Program-made: the position numbers and the translations under genes | Notes under the pieces: model-generated | The model's database searches: none | The model's input: only the letters and a program-made list of their open reading frames with translations | Told to the model about the DNA's origin: nothing | Assembly: GCA_003453695.1 (NCBI GenBank) | Contig: DMNK01000104.1 | Coordinates: forward strand, 313 to 20,327 | DNA length: 20,015 bases | Origin: Acidimicrobiaceae bacterium | Lineage (GTDB): Bacteria > Actinomycetota > Acidimicrobiia > Acidimicrobiales > UBA8190 | Direction of reading: 5' to 3' | Shown here: positions 6,523 to 12,921 of the stretch, piece after piece | Numbering within the stretch: position 1 is the stretch's first letter | Layout: every line of letters begins with the position of its first letter

Positions 6523-6684
6523 ATGGTCGAAGTGGCGTGGATCGTCGCCGCAGTTGTGCTCGGTGGGTGGCTGGTCGAGATGGGCCGTCGAGCGCTGCTC
6601 GGTGCCCGCCTGCAGCGGTCGATGGCGGGCCCGCCCACGCCGGTAGCGGCGGGCGGGGGAGTGCGCACCGGCGCCCAACCGTGA
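6523..6684 (+). CDS. 53-residue single-pass membrane protein
   Basis: The ATG at 6523 is preceded by a strong ribosome binding site (GGAGGAG at 6510-6516). The product has one hydrophobic helix (about residues 4-18, VAWIVAAVVLGGWLV). An amphipathic, Arg-rich stretch (MGRRALLGARLQRS) follows, then a Pro/Gly-rich tail ending in AQP. This is the layout of a small membrane-anchored regulator or accessory subunit. No family was recognised. It ends 74 bases before the nicotinate phosphoribosyltransferase gene on the same strand, so shared transcription is likely. Codon use matches the neighbours. Confidence 0.65.
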   Translation: MVEVAWIVAAVVLGGWLVEMGRRALLGARLQRSMAGPPTPVAAGGGVRTGAQP

Positions 6685-6758
6685 CCCGCGCCCGGCGCCT
6701 GGCGCCGGAGCGGTTGCGGGCGGTGGCCTGGTAGCAGCGGCGGGCAGACCGGCAAGCT

Positions 6759-8102
6759 GTGCCGGTGGGACGGGCGCTGTTCACCGACTTCTACGAGTTG
6801 AACATGGCGGCCAGCTACCTGCGCCGCGGCATGGAGGCGCCCGCCACCTTCAGCCTCTTCGTCCGGGACCTGCCCCCTCAGCGCGGCTTCTTGGTGGCGG
6901 CCGGGCTCGAGGACTGCCTCGACTGGCTGGAAGGGCTGGCCTTCGACCAGGACGATCTCGCCTATTTGGAGCGGCTCGGCTTCCCGGGCGGCGACCTCGA
7001 CGCCCTTGGCGCCCTGCGATTCTCGGGGGAGCTGTGGGCCGTCCCCGAGGGGCGCATCGTCTTCGCCGGCGAGCCGATCCTGGAGCTCACGGCCCCCATC
7101 GCCGAGGCCCAGCTCGCCGAGACATTCCTCTTGAACCGCGTCACGTTCCAGACGGCGCTGGCTTCGAAAGCGGCGCGCTGCCGGGTGGCCGCCGGCGGCC
7201 ACATTGACCTCGTCGAGTTCGGGTTCCGGCGCACCCAGGGAGTGGACGCCGGTCTCGCCGCCGCCCGCTCGAGCGCCATCGTGGGATTCAGTGGCACGAG
7301 CAACGTCGAAGCCGCTCGCCACTTCGGCCTCGAGCCCGTCGGCACCATGGCCCACAGCTACGTCGAGTCCTTCCCCACCGAGAAGGAGGCCTTTGCGGCC
7401 TACGCGTCGGACTTCCCCGAGCGAGCCGTGCTCCTGGTCGACACCTACGACACCCTCGCCGGGGTGGAGCACGCCGCCCAGGTGATCGTCGAGCTCGGCG
7501 TGGAGGGCGGAGCCGGCATACGCATCGACAGCGGTGACCTGGCCGCCCTGGCCAAGGCCGCCCGGGCGCGACTGGACGAGGCGGGGCTCTCACGGGTGCG
7601 GATCTTCGTGTCCGGAGGTCTCGACGAGTTCGACCTGGCGGCGCTCGTCGCCGCCGGAGCCCCCGTGGACGCCGCCGGGGTGGGCACGCGCCTCGGGGTG
7701 TCGGCCGACGCCCCCTATCTCGACAGCGTGTACAAGCTCGTCTCCTATGCCGGGCAGCCCGTGCTCAAGCTCTCCGAGGGCAAGGAGACACTGCCCGGCG
7801 CCAAACAGGTGTTCCGGGCCGAAGGGTTACGCGATGTGCTCGGGCTCCGGGAGGAACCGGCACCTCCCGGGACGTCGGCCCTCCTCGAGCCGGTCATGGC
7901 CGAGGGGAGGAGGGTGCGCACCTCCGAGCCGCATGCCGCCATCGTCGCCGCCCGCCACCGATTCCAAGCCGACCTGCAGGCCCTGCCCGAGGAGGCACGG
8001 GCCGTCGCCGGCCCCAAGGCGTTGGCGCCCTCGGTGAGCCCAGCCCTGGAGGCGCTGACCAGCCAGGTCCGGGGTCGGCATCGGAGGGGCGAAGGAAGCT
8101 GA
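6759..8102 (+). CDS. pncB: Nicotinate phosphoribosyltransferase
   Basis: This enzyme converts nicotinate and PRPP, with ATP, to nicotinate mononucleotide in the Preiss-Handler NAD salvage route in the cytoplasm. The 447 residues show the family pattern: ALFTDFYELNMAASYLRRG at the N-terminus, TFQTALASKAARC (129-141), EFGFRRTQG (153-161), GFSGTSNVEAARHFG (176-190), and GTMAHSYV with His199, the position of the histidine phosphorylated in the enteric enzyme. Phosphate-binding RIDSGDL and SGGLDEFDL and the late GVGTRLGVS block follow. The GTG at 6759 places TDFYELNMA at the usual N-terminal distance, though no ribosome binding site is visible. Length (447) is close to that of PncB2-type enzymes. 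Confidence 0.95.
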   Translation: MPVGRALFTDFYELNMAASYLRRGMEAPATFSLFVRDLPPQRGFLVAAGLEDCLDWLEGLAFDQDDLAYLERLGFPGGDLDALGALRFSGELWAVPEGRIVFAGEPILELTAPIAEAQLAETFLLNRVTFQTALASKAARCRVAAGGHIDLVEFGFRRTQGVDAGLAAARSSAIVGFSGTSNVEAARHFGLEPVGTMAHSYVESFPTEKEAFAAYASDFPERAVLLVDTYDTLAGVEHAAQVIVELGVEGGAGIRIDSGDLAALAKAARARLDEAGLSRVRIFVSGGLDEFDLAALVAAGAPVDAAGVGTRLGVSADAPYLDSVYKLVSYAGQPVLKLSEGKETLPGAKQVFRAEGLRDVLGLREEPAPPGTSALLEPVMAEGRRVRTSEPHAAIVAARHRFQADLQALPEEARAVAGPKALAPSVSPALEALTSQVRGRHRRGEGS

Positions 8103-8177
8103 ACCCACCGCTGCGGCGAGGCACCGACGGCCAGGGTCCGTGTCGCGGCATGCCGAATCGGGCACCATGACATCGGG

Positions 8178-9755
8178 ATGGCAACAACCGGTGCAGCGCA
8201 GGACGCGGCTCCCGAGTCGCTGCCCCGCGGCCCTGCCGCCCTAGCGACGCTCTGCTTCATCCTCTTCCTCACCTTCCTCGACAACACCATCGTGAGCGTC
8301 GTCCTGGCCGGTGTGCAGACGGACCTCCACGCCGGAGTGAGCGGCCTGCAGTGGGTGGTGAACGGCTACGCCCTCGTCTTCGCCAGCCTCATGCTCACCA
8401 TGGGAACCCTGGGCGACCTCTTCGGCCGGAAGAAGGTCATGCTGGGTGGGGTCGTCGTCTTCTGCGCCGGCTCTTTGCTGGCGGCATTGGCGCCGAGTGT
8501 CGGTGTCCTCACCGCGGGCCGGGTGATCATGGGGGTGGGCGCCGCTGCCTCGGAGCCCGGCACGCTGTCGATGATCCGCCATCTCTATCCCAATCGTCGG
8601 GATCGGGCACGGGCCCTCGGGGTGTGGACGGCGGTATCGGGCCTGGCTCTCGCCATGGGGCCGGTCATCGGCGGCGTGCTTGCCGGGCTGTACTCGTGGC
8701 GAGCCGTCTTCTGGTTCAACCTCTTCTTCGGCATCGCCGCATTGGTCGGAGCACAGCTGACGCTTCCCGAGAACGCCGATCCGCAGTCGACGAAGCTCGA
8801 CATCCCCGGCTTCGTCCTCGGGGCCACGGCACTTGCCTCCGCATCATTCGCCGTGATTTCGGGCGAGACGGCGGGCTATTTCACGTGGTGGATCGACCTC
8901 CTCTTCGCCCTGTCCCTGGCGGCAGCCGTCGCCTTCGTGCTCTTCGAGCGGCGGGCGGCGAATCCGGTGTTGAACGTGCACTACTTCCGAAGACCGCCGT
9001 TCAGCGGATCGAACTTCGTCGCCTTCTCGACGTTCTTCTCGATCTTCTCGCTGTTCTTCCTGATCGCCCTGTACCTGCAGACGGTGGGCACCAGCTCCTC
9101 GTACCAGACTGCGGTCGACTTCGTGCCCATGGCGGTGGCGATGGTCGTTTCGGCGGTGTTCACCGGCCGGTGGGTGGCGGCGTCCGGCCCCCGGATGCCC
9201 ATGACCGTGGGCTGCGTCCTGGCGGGGCTGGGTGTGCTGCTCACGGAGTTCCGCCTCTCACCGAGCGCCGGGCTGGCCGCCGTGGGCTGGACCATGGCGA
9301 TCGCCGGAATGGGCTTCGGGATTGCCATCGTGCCCGTGACGTCCTCGGCGCTCAGCGCCATCCCGCCGGAGCATTCGGGGATGGCCGCGTCCACGACCAA
9401 CACGAGCAGAGAGCTCGGCGCAGTGGCGGGCGTCGCCATCTTGGGGTCGATCGTCAACGGTCAGCTGACCGTGGCCCTGGCCCACCGGCTCCACGAGCTC
9501 GGCATCCCGCAGACGTTCATCAACGCCGTGGTCGCCGCCGTCGCCACGGGCAACTTCAACACCAAGGCGGCCAGGTCGGTGGCGGGGAGCAACGCCAACC
9601 TGGCCGTCATAGTGGACCGCATCCTCAACGCCGCCTCCGACGCCTTCGCCAACGGGATCGACCTCGCCCTCTTCTTCGCCGCCGCCCTGATGGGTCTGTC
9701 GGCGGTGGCCGCCCTCCTCACCATGCGGGTGCGGAGCAGCAGCCTCGAGTTCTGA
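8178..9755 (+). CDS. MFS multidrug exporter, DHA2 (EmrB/QacA) 14-TM type
   Basis: This 525-residue proton-coupled exporter of the inner membrane has about fourteen hydrophobic segments. Diagnostic motifs are LDNTIVSVVL in TM1 (34-43), motif A GDLFGRKK after TM2 (79-86), GRVIMGVGAAASEPGTLSMI in TM4, and motif C GPVIGGVLAG in TM5. It has an extended central loop after TM6-7 and a long extracellular-type loop before the last segment (residues about 435-490), as in EmrB/QacA relatives. The ATG at 8178 has only a weak GGG before it. The PadR gene follows 133 bases downstream in the same direction, so PadR control of this pump is plausible but unproven. Substrate unknown. Confidence 0.93.
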   Translation: MATTGAAQDAAPESLPRGPAALATLCFILFLTFLDNTIVSVVLAGVQTDLHAGVSGLQWVVNGYALVFASLMLTMGTLGDLFGRKKVMLGGVVVFCAGSLLAALAPSVGVLTAGRVIMGVGAAASEPGTLSMIRHLYPNRRDRARALGVWTAVSGLALAMGPVIGGVLAGLYSWRAVFWFNLFFGIAALVGAQLTLPENADPQSTKLDIPGFVLGATALASASFAVISGETAGYFTWWIDLLFALSLAAAVAFVLFERRAANPVLNVHYFRRPPFSGSNFVAFSTFFSIFSLFFLIALYLQTVGTSSSYQTAVDFVPMAVAMVVSAVFTGRWVAASGPRMPMTVGCVLAGLGVLLTEFRLSPSAGLAAVGWTMAIAGMGFGIAIVPVTSSALSAIPPEHSGMAASTTNTSRELGAVAGVAILGSIVNGQLTVALAHRLHELGIPQTFINAVVAAVATGNFNTKAARSVAGSNANLAVIVDRILNAASDAFANGIDLALFFAAALMGLSAVAALLTMRVRSSSLEF

Positions 9756-9815
9756 GCCCGCTGACCAGGGAAGACTCCGAGAATTCCTCCTGGCGCGCTC
9801 GAGCGGTGGAGTAAG

Positions 9816-9832
9816 CGATATATCGTGATACT
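9816..9832 (+). promoter_or_regulatory. AT-rich dyad, candidate PadR operator/promoter
   Basis: CGATATATCG (9816-9825) is a perfect 10-bp palindrome, followed by an overlapping TATC/GATA dyad (9821-9830). The GATACT at 9827-9832 could be a -10 box. It lies 57 bases upstream of the PadR start in otherwise GC-rich DNA. AT-rich dyads over the promoter are usual for autoregulated PadR repressors. No clear -35 was found. Confidence 0.5.
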
Positions 9833-9888
9833 ACGACCGTTCGGCGCCATGGAGCGACGCCAGGGCGAAGCAGAAAGGCAAGGAAGCG

Positions 9889-10482
9889 ATGCACCAAGAA
9901 CGAATGCACGGCTGGAAGGGGGGCCGAGCCCGACAGCGGCGCGGCGGCCCCTGGTGGGAGGAGTGGAGCGAAGGGTGGGGCGGCCGGCCTCGAGGCGGTC
10001 CGCGCATGCGCCGGGGCGACATCCGCTGGGCCCTGCTCGAGGCGCTCGAGGAAGGCCCCGCCCATGGGTACGAGCTCATCGTCCGGTTGGAGGAGCGCAG
10101 CGGCGGCATGTGGCGCCCCAGCCCGGGGTCCGTCTATCCCACGTTGCAAATGCTCGAGGACGAGGAGCTGGTGCGCTCGGAGGAGCGTGAGTCCAAGCGC
10201 GTGTACGAGCTCACCGACGACGGCCGTGACGCCTCGGAGGAGCGGGCGCGGCGAAAGGCGCCGGGGGCGGGCGCGTCCGAGGAGGGGGCCGGAGGGCCCT
10301 CGCGCCACCGGGGGCTGCGAGGTGCGCGCATCGCCGGTGAGAGGTTGGGGCCGGTGTTCCCTCCTCTCATGATGGCGGCCAGGCAACTCGCCATGACCGG
10401 CGACGACGCCCAACTGGAGCGGGCCCAGGACGTGCTGCGCCGGGCGACGAAGGAGTTGAACCAGATCCTCGCCGAGGGGTGA
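9889..10482 (+). CDS. PadR-family transcriptional regulator
   Basis: This 197-residue repressor has an N-terminal Gly/Trp/Arg-rich low-complexity tail (residues 1-40), then the PadR winged helix: RRGDIRWALLEALEEGPAHGYELIVRLEERSGGMWRPSPGSVYPTLQMLEDEELVRSEERESKRVYELTDDGR (41-113). The PSPGSVYPTLQ recognition helix and YELTDDGR wing are diagnostic. The C-terminal part (about 155-195) is a helical dimerisation arm. The ATG at 9889 has AAGGAAG just upstream. PadR proteins typically repress a neighbouring exporter gene and release on binding its substrate, and the MFS pump directly upstream is the obvious target. Confidence 0.92.
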   Translation: MHQERMHGWKGGRARQRRGGPWWEEWSEGWGGRPRGGPRMRRGDIRWALLEALEEGPAHGYELIVRLEERSGGMWRPSPGSVYPTLQMLEDEELVRSEERESKRVYELTDDGRDASEERARRKAPGAGASEEGAGGPSRHRGLRGARIAGERLGPVFPPLMMAARQLAMTGDDAQLERAQDVLRRATKELNQILAEG

Positions 10483-10564
10483 ACACGAGTCGCGGCGGGC
10501 GTGGCATTCTCCCAAGCGCCGGCTGAGCTGCCAAATATGGCCACGAACTCGGTCTGTTTGGGTT

Positions 10565-10601
10565 GCAAACCAACCGGTTGGTATGTTTTCATACCGGTAT
10601 G
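10565..10601 (+). promoter_or_regulatory. ArpA/ScbR-type autoregulatory element plus second dyad over the TetR start
   Basis: The half-site GGTTGGTATGT (10576-10586) matches the published ArpA half-site GG(T/C)CGGT(A/T)(T/C)G(T/G) at 10 of 11 positions. The mirrored left half (10565-10575) matches at 8 of 11, giving 18 of 22 overall. Inside it, ACCAACCGGTTGGT (10569-10582) is a perfect 14-bp palindrome. A second perfect palindrome, CATACCGGTATG (10590-10601), contains the start codon of the regulator. TATGTT at 10582-10587 could be the -10 box, with TTGGGT (10558-10563) 18 bases upstream. This arrangement fits tight autorepression. Confidence 0.7.
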
Positions 10602-11234
10602 GCGCAGCTCCGAGCAGAGCGGACGCGAAGCTCCATCGTCGAAACAGCGGCCCGGGCCTTCGCCGAGTTCGGCTACGACGGCATTTCACTCAATGAACTG
10701 GTCGAAGCAACCGGGATGAGCAAGGGGGCCTTCTACTTCCATTTCTCCAGCAAGGAGGGGGTCGCGCTGGCCGCCTTCCGAGCCAAGCAGAAACAGATGG
10801 TCGGTCTGCTGTCTGCCGGGGAACCGCGTCCCACTGCCACCGACCAGTTGGCATGGAGCCTGCGACGACGGGCCCAGCTTTTCGTGGAGGATCCGTCCTT
10901 ACGCTGTGTGATTCGCCTGGGGACGGATCTCGGAGCCCGATCCGGCCCAGGGTCGGAGTTCAGCTCGTTCATAGAGCTCGCTGTGGCCGCCTGGGTCAAC
11001 CTGCTTCGGCGCGGGATTGCCTCAGGTGAGTTCCGGCGTGATCTCGATCCAGAAGCGACGGCTCTTGCAATCTTCTCCTGGGTCGTGGGCATGGACTCAC
11101 TGTCGTTGCTCCAGTCAGACGCCAAGGATCTGGCCGATCGGACCGAGGACATGATCGACCTCCTGGTCCCCGCCCTGTCGGTCAGCGCGCCTCCCAAGCG
11201 CTCGAAAGTGGGAGCCAAGCGAGGCGGGCTGTAG
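10599..11234 (+). CDS. TetR-family regulator, gamma-butyrolactone-receptor (ScbR/ArpA)-like
   Basis: This 211-residue regulator has an N-terminal helix-turn-helix domain: RAERTRSSIVETAARAFAEFGYDGISLNELVEATGMSKGAFYFHFSSKEGVALAAF (5-60). The KGAFYFHFSSKE block with a following LA-type helix resembles A-factor/gamma-butyrolactone receptors (KGALYFHFxSKE). LRCVIRLGTDLG (about 101-112) aligns roughly with their ligand-domain VRAGIRLS region. I could not place the tryptophan essential for ligand binding in ArpA, so signal binding is open. The ATG at 10599 was preferred over an upstream ATG at 10563 because homology begins there and the upstream one lies inside the operator. The adjacent membrane protein gene begins right at its stop codon. 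Confidence 0.88.
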   Translation: MAQLRAERTRSSIVETAARAFAEFGYDGISLNELVEATGMSKGAFYFHFSSKEGVALAAFRAKQKQMVGLLSAGEPRPTATDQLAWSLRRRAQLFVEDPSLRCVIRLGTDLGARSGPGSEFSSFIELAVAAWVNLLRRGIASGEFRRDLDPEATALAIFSWVVGMDSLSLLQSDAKDLADRTEDMIDLLVPALSVSAPPKRSKVGAKRGGL

Positions 11235-11636
11235 ATGCGAGAGTGGTTGTGGGCGGTTGGCAGTTTTTACGTTCTGCTCGGTGTGCGTTTCTTGCCCGCC
11301 ATCAACGGCAAACAGTTGCAGCGAATGCGGGAGCGAATACTGCCGAGCTGGACGGCTCCTCCAGAAAGCGTCGAGTTCAAGGCACTTGTCGACTGGCAAT
11401 GGACCTTCGGCCTCGACCTCTTTGCCATCGGCTTGGTGGGGATCGTAAGCGCCGCGGTGGGTTCGAGCGCAGGATATCGATATGTCGTCTGGGTCATCGT
11501 GGCGCGAGAGTTCATCGCTGGCATCATCCCCGATGCCTGGCTCATCATCCGCGGCTACACCCAAAGCTCGTTCTATGGCGGCTTCATCGTCCTGCATGCC
11601 GCCATCATCGCCACTGGTCTCTGGCTGTTGTCGTAG
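11235..11636 (+). CDS. Small four-helix membrane protein, possibly BphX-like
   Basis: This 133-residue integral membrane protein has about four hydrophobic segments: WLWAVGSFYVLLGVRFL, FGLDLFAIGLVGIVSAAV, YVVWVIVAREFIAGII, and GFIVLHAAIIATGLWLL. The polar loop between the first two (residues 23-55) carries KQLQRMRERILPSW. The layout resembles BphX-like proteins, but I hold that name loosely. The ATG abuts the TAG stop of the TetR gene with no gap, so the two are translated from one mRNA and the membrane protein is the likely output of the regulator. Function unknown. Confidence 0.85.
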   Translation: MREWLWAVGSFYVLLGVRFLPAINGKQLQRMRERILPSWTAPPESVEFKALVDWQWTFGLDLFAIGLVGIVSAAVGSSAGYRYVVWVIVAREFIAGIIPDAWLIIRGYTQSSFYGGFIVLHAAIIATGLWLLS

Positions 11637-11646
11637 CTGCCCGGCG

Positions 11647-11666
11647 CTGGCTCGCCGCGAGTCCAG
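11647..11666. terminator. Candidate bidirectional terminator hairpin
   Basis: CTGGCTCG pairs with CGAGTCCAG (one bulged T) around a CCG loop in the 65-base gap between two convergent genes. There is no T-tract, as is common in GC-rich actinobacterial terminators. Confidence 0.4.
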
Positions 11667-11701
11667 AGACCCAGGTCATGAGGATGTGCTCTGCGGTCAG
11701 G

Positions 11702-12136
11702 TCACGGACGCCGTCGCCAGCCCTTCTCCTGACCAGCCAGCGCGCTGAGGTAGGCGTTGTAGGCGGCGAGCTCGGGGTCCTCTTCCTCTGCCCGGGCCAG
11801 CCGTTCGCTGTCGTCGGGGGACGAGGTTCCTGCCGGGCCGACGTCGTCGCCCGTCTCCGGAGTGACCGTCGCCCTCTGGCGGCGCAGGCCTCTGGCCCCG
11901 ACGGTGTCCGGGTCGTCGTGGACGAGGAACCACCAGAAGATGGCGCCGAAGACGGCGAAGCAGGGCCACATGACCGAGTACACCCAGCCCAGGCTGTCAC
12001 CACCCAGGGCGACACCGACCTGCCACCACGCCGCCACGGCGCAGCCGGGTATCCAGACGAGGAGGGCGACATGAGCGAGCACGGCGCGCCGGGTCAGCCA
12101 CCGCGAGCGCGCCGAGGGAGATGCCGTGTCGGTCAT
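11702..12136 (-). CDS. Two-helix membrane protein of unknown function
   Basis: This 144-residue protein has a short Arg/Ser-rich cytoplasmic N-terminus and two membrane helices (about residues 18-40, AVLAHVALLVWIPGCAVAAWW, and 51-72, GWVYSVMWPCFAVFGAIFWWFLV). A hydrophilic acidic C-terminal half follows, with ERLARAEEEDPELAAYNAYLSALA near the end, predicted helical. It lies 13 bases downstream of the DUF3817 gene on the same strand and is probably co-transcribed. I recognise no named domain; similar proteins are often found next to DUF3817 genes in actinobacteria. The start has no strong ribosome binding site, which fits coupling to the gene upstream. Confidence 0.8.
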   Translation of the reverse strand: MTDTASPSARSRWLTRRAVLAHVALLVWIPGCAVAAWWQVGVALGGDSLGWVYSVMWPCFAVFGAIFWWFLVHDDPDTVGARGLRRQRATVTPETGDDVGPAGTSSPDDSERLARAEEEDPELAAYNAYLSALAGQEKGWRRRP

Positions 12137-12149
12137 GTGCGCCGTGTGC

Positions 12150-12533
12150 CTAGCGCTCTACGGCCGGCGCCAGGGCGGGATCCCCGGCGCCCCCGGTCAT
12201 CCGGTCGAAGCGACGGGTGAGCAGTCGCTCGGCCACGATGGCACAGAACGGCACCGTGCCGGCCAGCAGCACGAGCACCATCCACCCGAGCGGGACCCGC
12301 AGACGGCGGGTGAATTCGAAGGCCACGACGAGATAGACGATGTAGAGGTATCCGTGCATCGTCCCGACCACCCGGACCACCCAGAGGTCGTCGTCCCACA
12401 CCTGGAGCGGCACGCCGACGAAGACCAGGACGATGAGGAGCACGGCGGTCGTGTAGGCCAGGACCCGGTAGCGAAGGAGCGCGCCGCGGTCAGCCGGCTT
12501 GAACGTGAACGGGCGAGAAGGCACCGAACCCAT
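12150..12533 (-). CDS. DUF3817 family integral membrane protein
   Basis: This 127-residue protein matches DUF3817. It has three hydrophobic segments, with the diagnostic RYRVLAYTTAVLLIVLVFVGVPLQ, then VVRVVGTMHGYLYIVYLVVAFEFTRRLR (the G-x-x-HG-x-x-Y pattern), then LGWMVLVLLAGTVPFCAIVAERLLTRR. Function is unknown; the family is widespread in actinobacteria and is usually a small standalone membrane protein. The ATG at 12533 lacks a Shine-Dalgarno sequence; an overlapping TACCGT hexamer suggests a short or absent leader, so the real start could be a few codons further in. It reads divergently from the gene at 12659. Confidence 0.9.
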   Translation of the reverse strand: MGSVPSRPFTFKPADRGALLRYRVLAYTTAVLLIVLVFVGVPLQVWDDDLWVVRVVGTMHGYLYIVYLVVAFEFTRRLRVPLGWMVLVLLAGTVPFCAIVAERLLTRRFDRMTGGAGDPALAPAVER

Positions 12534-12646
12534 ACGGTAGTGGGGCCCGCCGAGAGCCGATCATCGGCGCTGGCGCCCCCGGGCGAAGGCATTGGTGGGC
12601 CTCGACTGCCGGCTGTGCGGTCACGCTCCCGAGGAACTGCCAGGCC

Positions 12647-12658
12647 TACGCTAGGGGT
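12647..12658 (+). promoter_or_regulatory. -10 box giving a leaderless start
   Basis: TACGCT at 12647-12652 is followed by exactly 6 bases and then the GTG start codon at 12659, the spacing expected when transcription begins on the start codon. No Shine-Dalgarno sequence is present, supporting leaderless translation. Confidence 0.5.
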
Positions 12659-12883
12659 GTGAAGGGCGACCGGGTCGAGATCGTCGTGGACGTGGGCGAC
12701 GGGGTGCAGCGCTTCGAGGTGGTGGCCACCAAGGCGGGCCGTCGAGTGGAGGTTTCGAGCGGTCGCACCACCGTCGAGGTGACAGAGGTGACCCGGACGG
12801 GCCGGGCCGTGCGCAGTGGTCGCTTCATGGCCAGCCGGGTGGTGGCTGTGGTCGAGCACCCCGTCGACGCCGGACCCGACTGA
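12659..12883 (+). CDS. 74-residue small protein of unknown function
   Basis: This short, Val- and Arg-rich protein has alternating hydrophobic and polar residues (RVEIVVDVGDGVQRFEVVATKAGRRVEVSSGRTTVEVTEVTR, shown here only as its general pattern of beta strands), suggesting a small all-beta fold, then a basic RTGRAVRSGRFMASRVV segment. No family is recognised. The GTG start at 12659 lies 6 bases after a TACGCT hexamer, so it is probably leaderless. Codon use is strongly GC-ending and the frame is free of stops. It converges on the secreted esterase gene, with a perfect hairpin between the two stops. It stands alone, divergent from DUF3817. Confidence 0.7.
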   Translation: MKGDRVEIVVDVGDGVQRFEVVATKAGRRVEVSSGRTTVEVTEVTRTGRAVRSGRFMASRVVAVVEHPVDAGPD

Positions 12884-12887
12884 CCGT

Positions 12888-12907
12888 CGCCGGCCATTCA
12901 GCCGGCG
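12888..12907. terminator. Bidirectional terminator hairpin
   Basis: CGCCGGC and GCCGGCG form a perfect 7-bp stem around CATTCA in the 38-base gap between the convergent 74-residue gene and the esterase gene. There is no T-tract. Confidence 0.55.
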
Positions 12908-12921
12908 TCACCCGGGCAGCG

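Noticed and set aside
8351..9814. A 487-codon frame overlapping the MFS exporter on the same strand
   Set aside because: Product is Arg/Gly/His-rich without membrane segments; the overlapping frame encodes a clear 14-TM transporter.
10563..10598. Upstream ATG giving a TetR protein 12 residues longer
   Set aside because: The extra residues are encoded by the operator itself and have no family similarity; no ribosome binding site precedes it.
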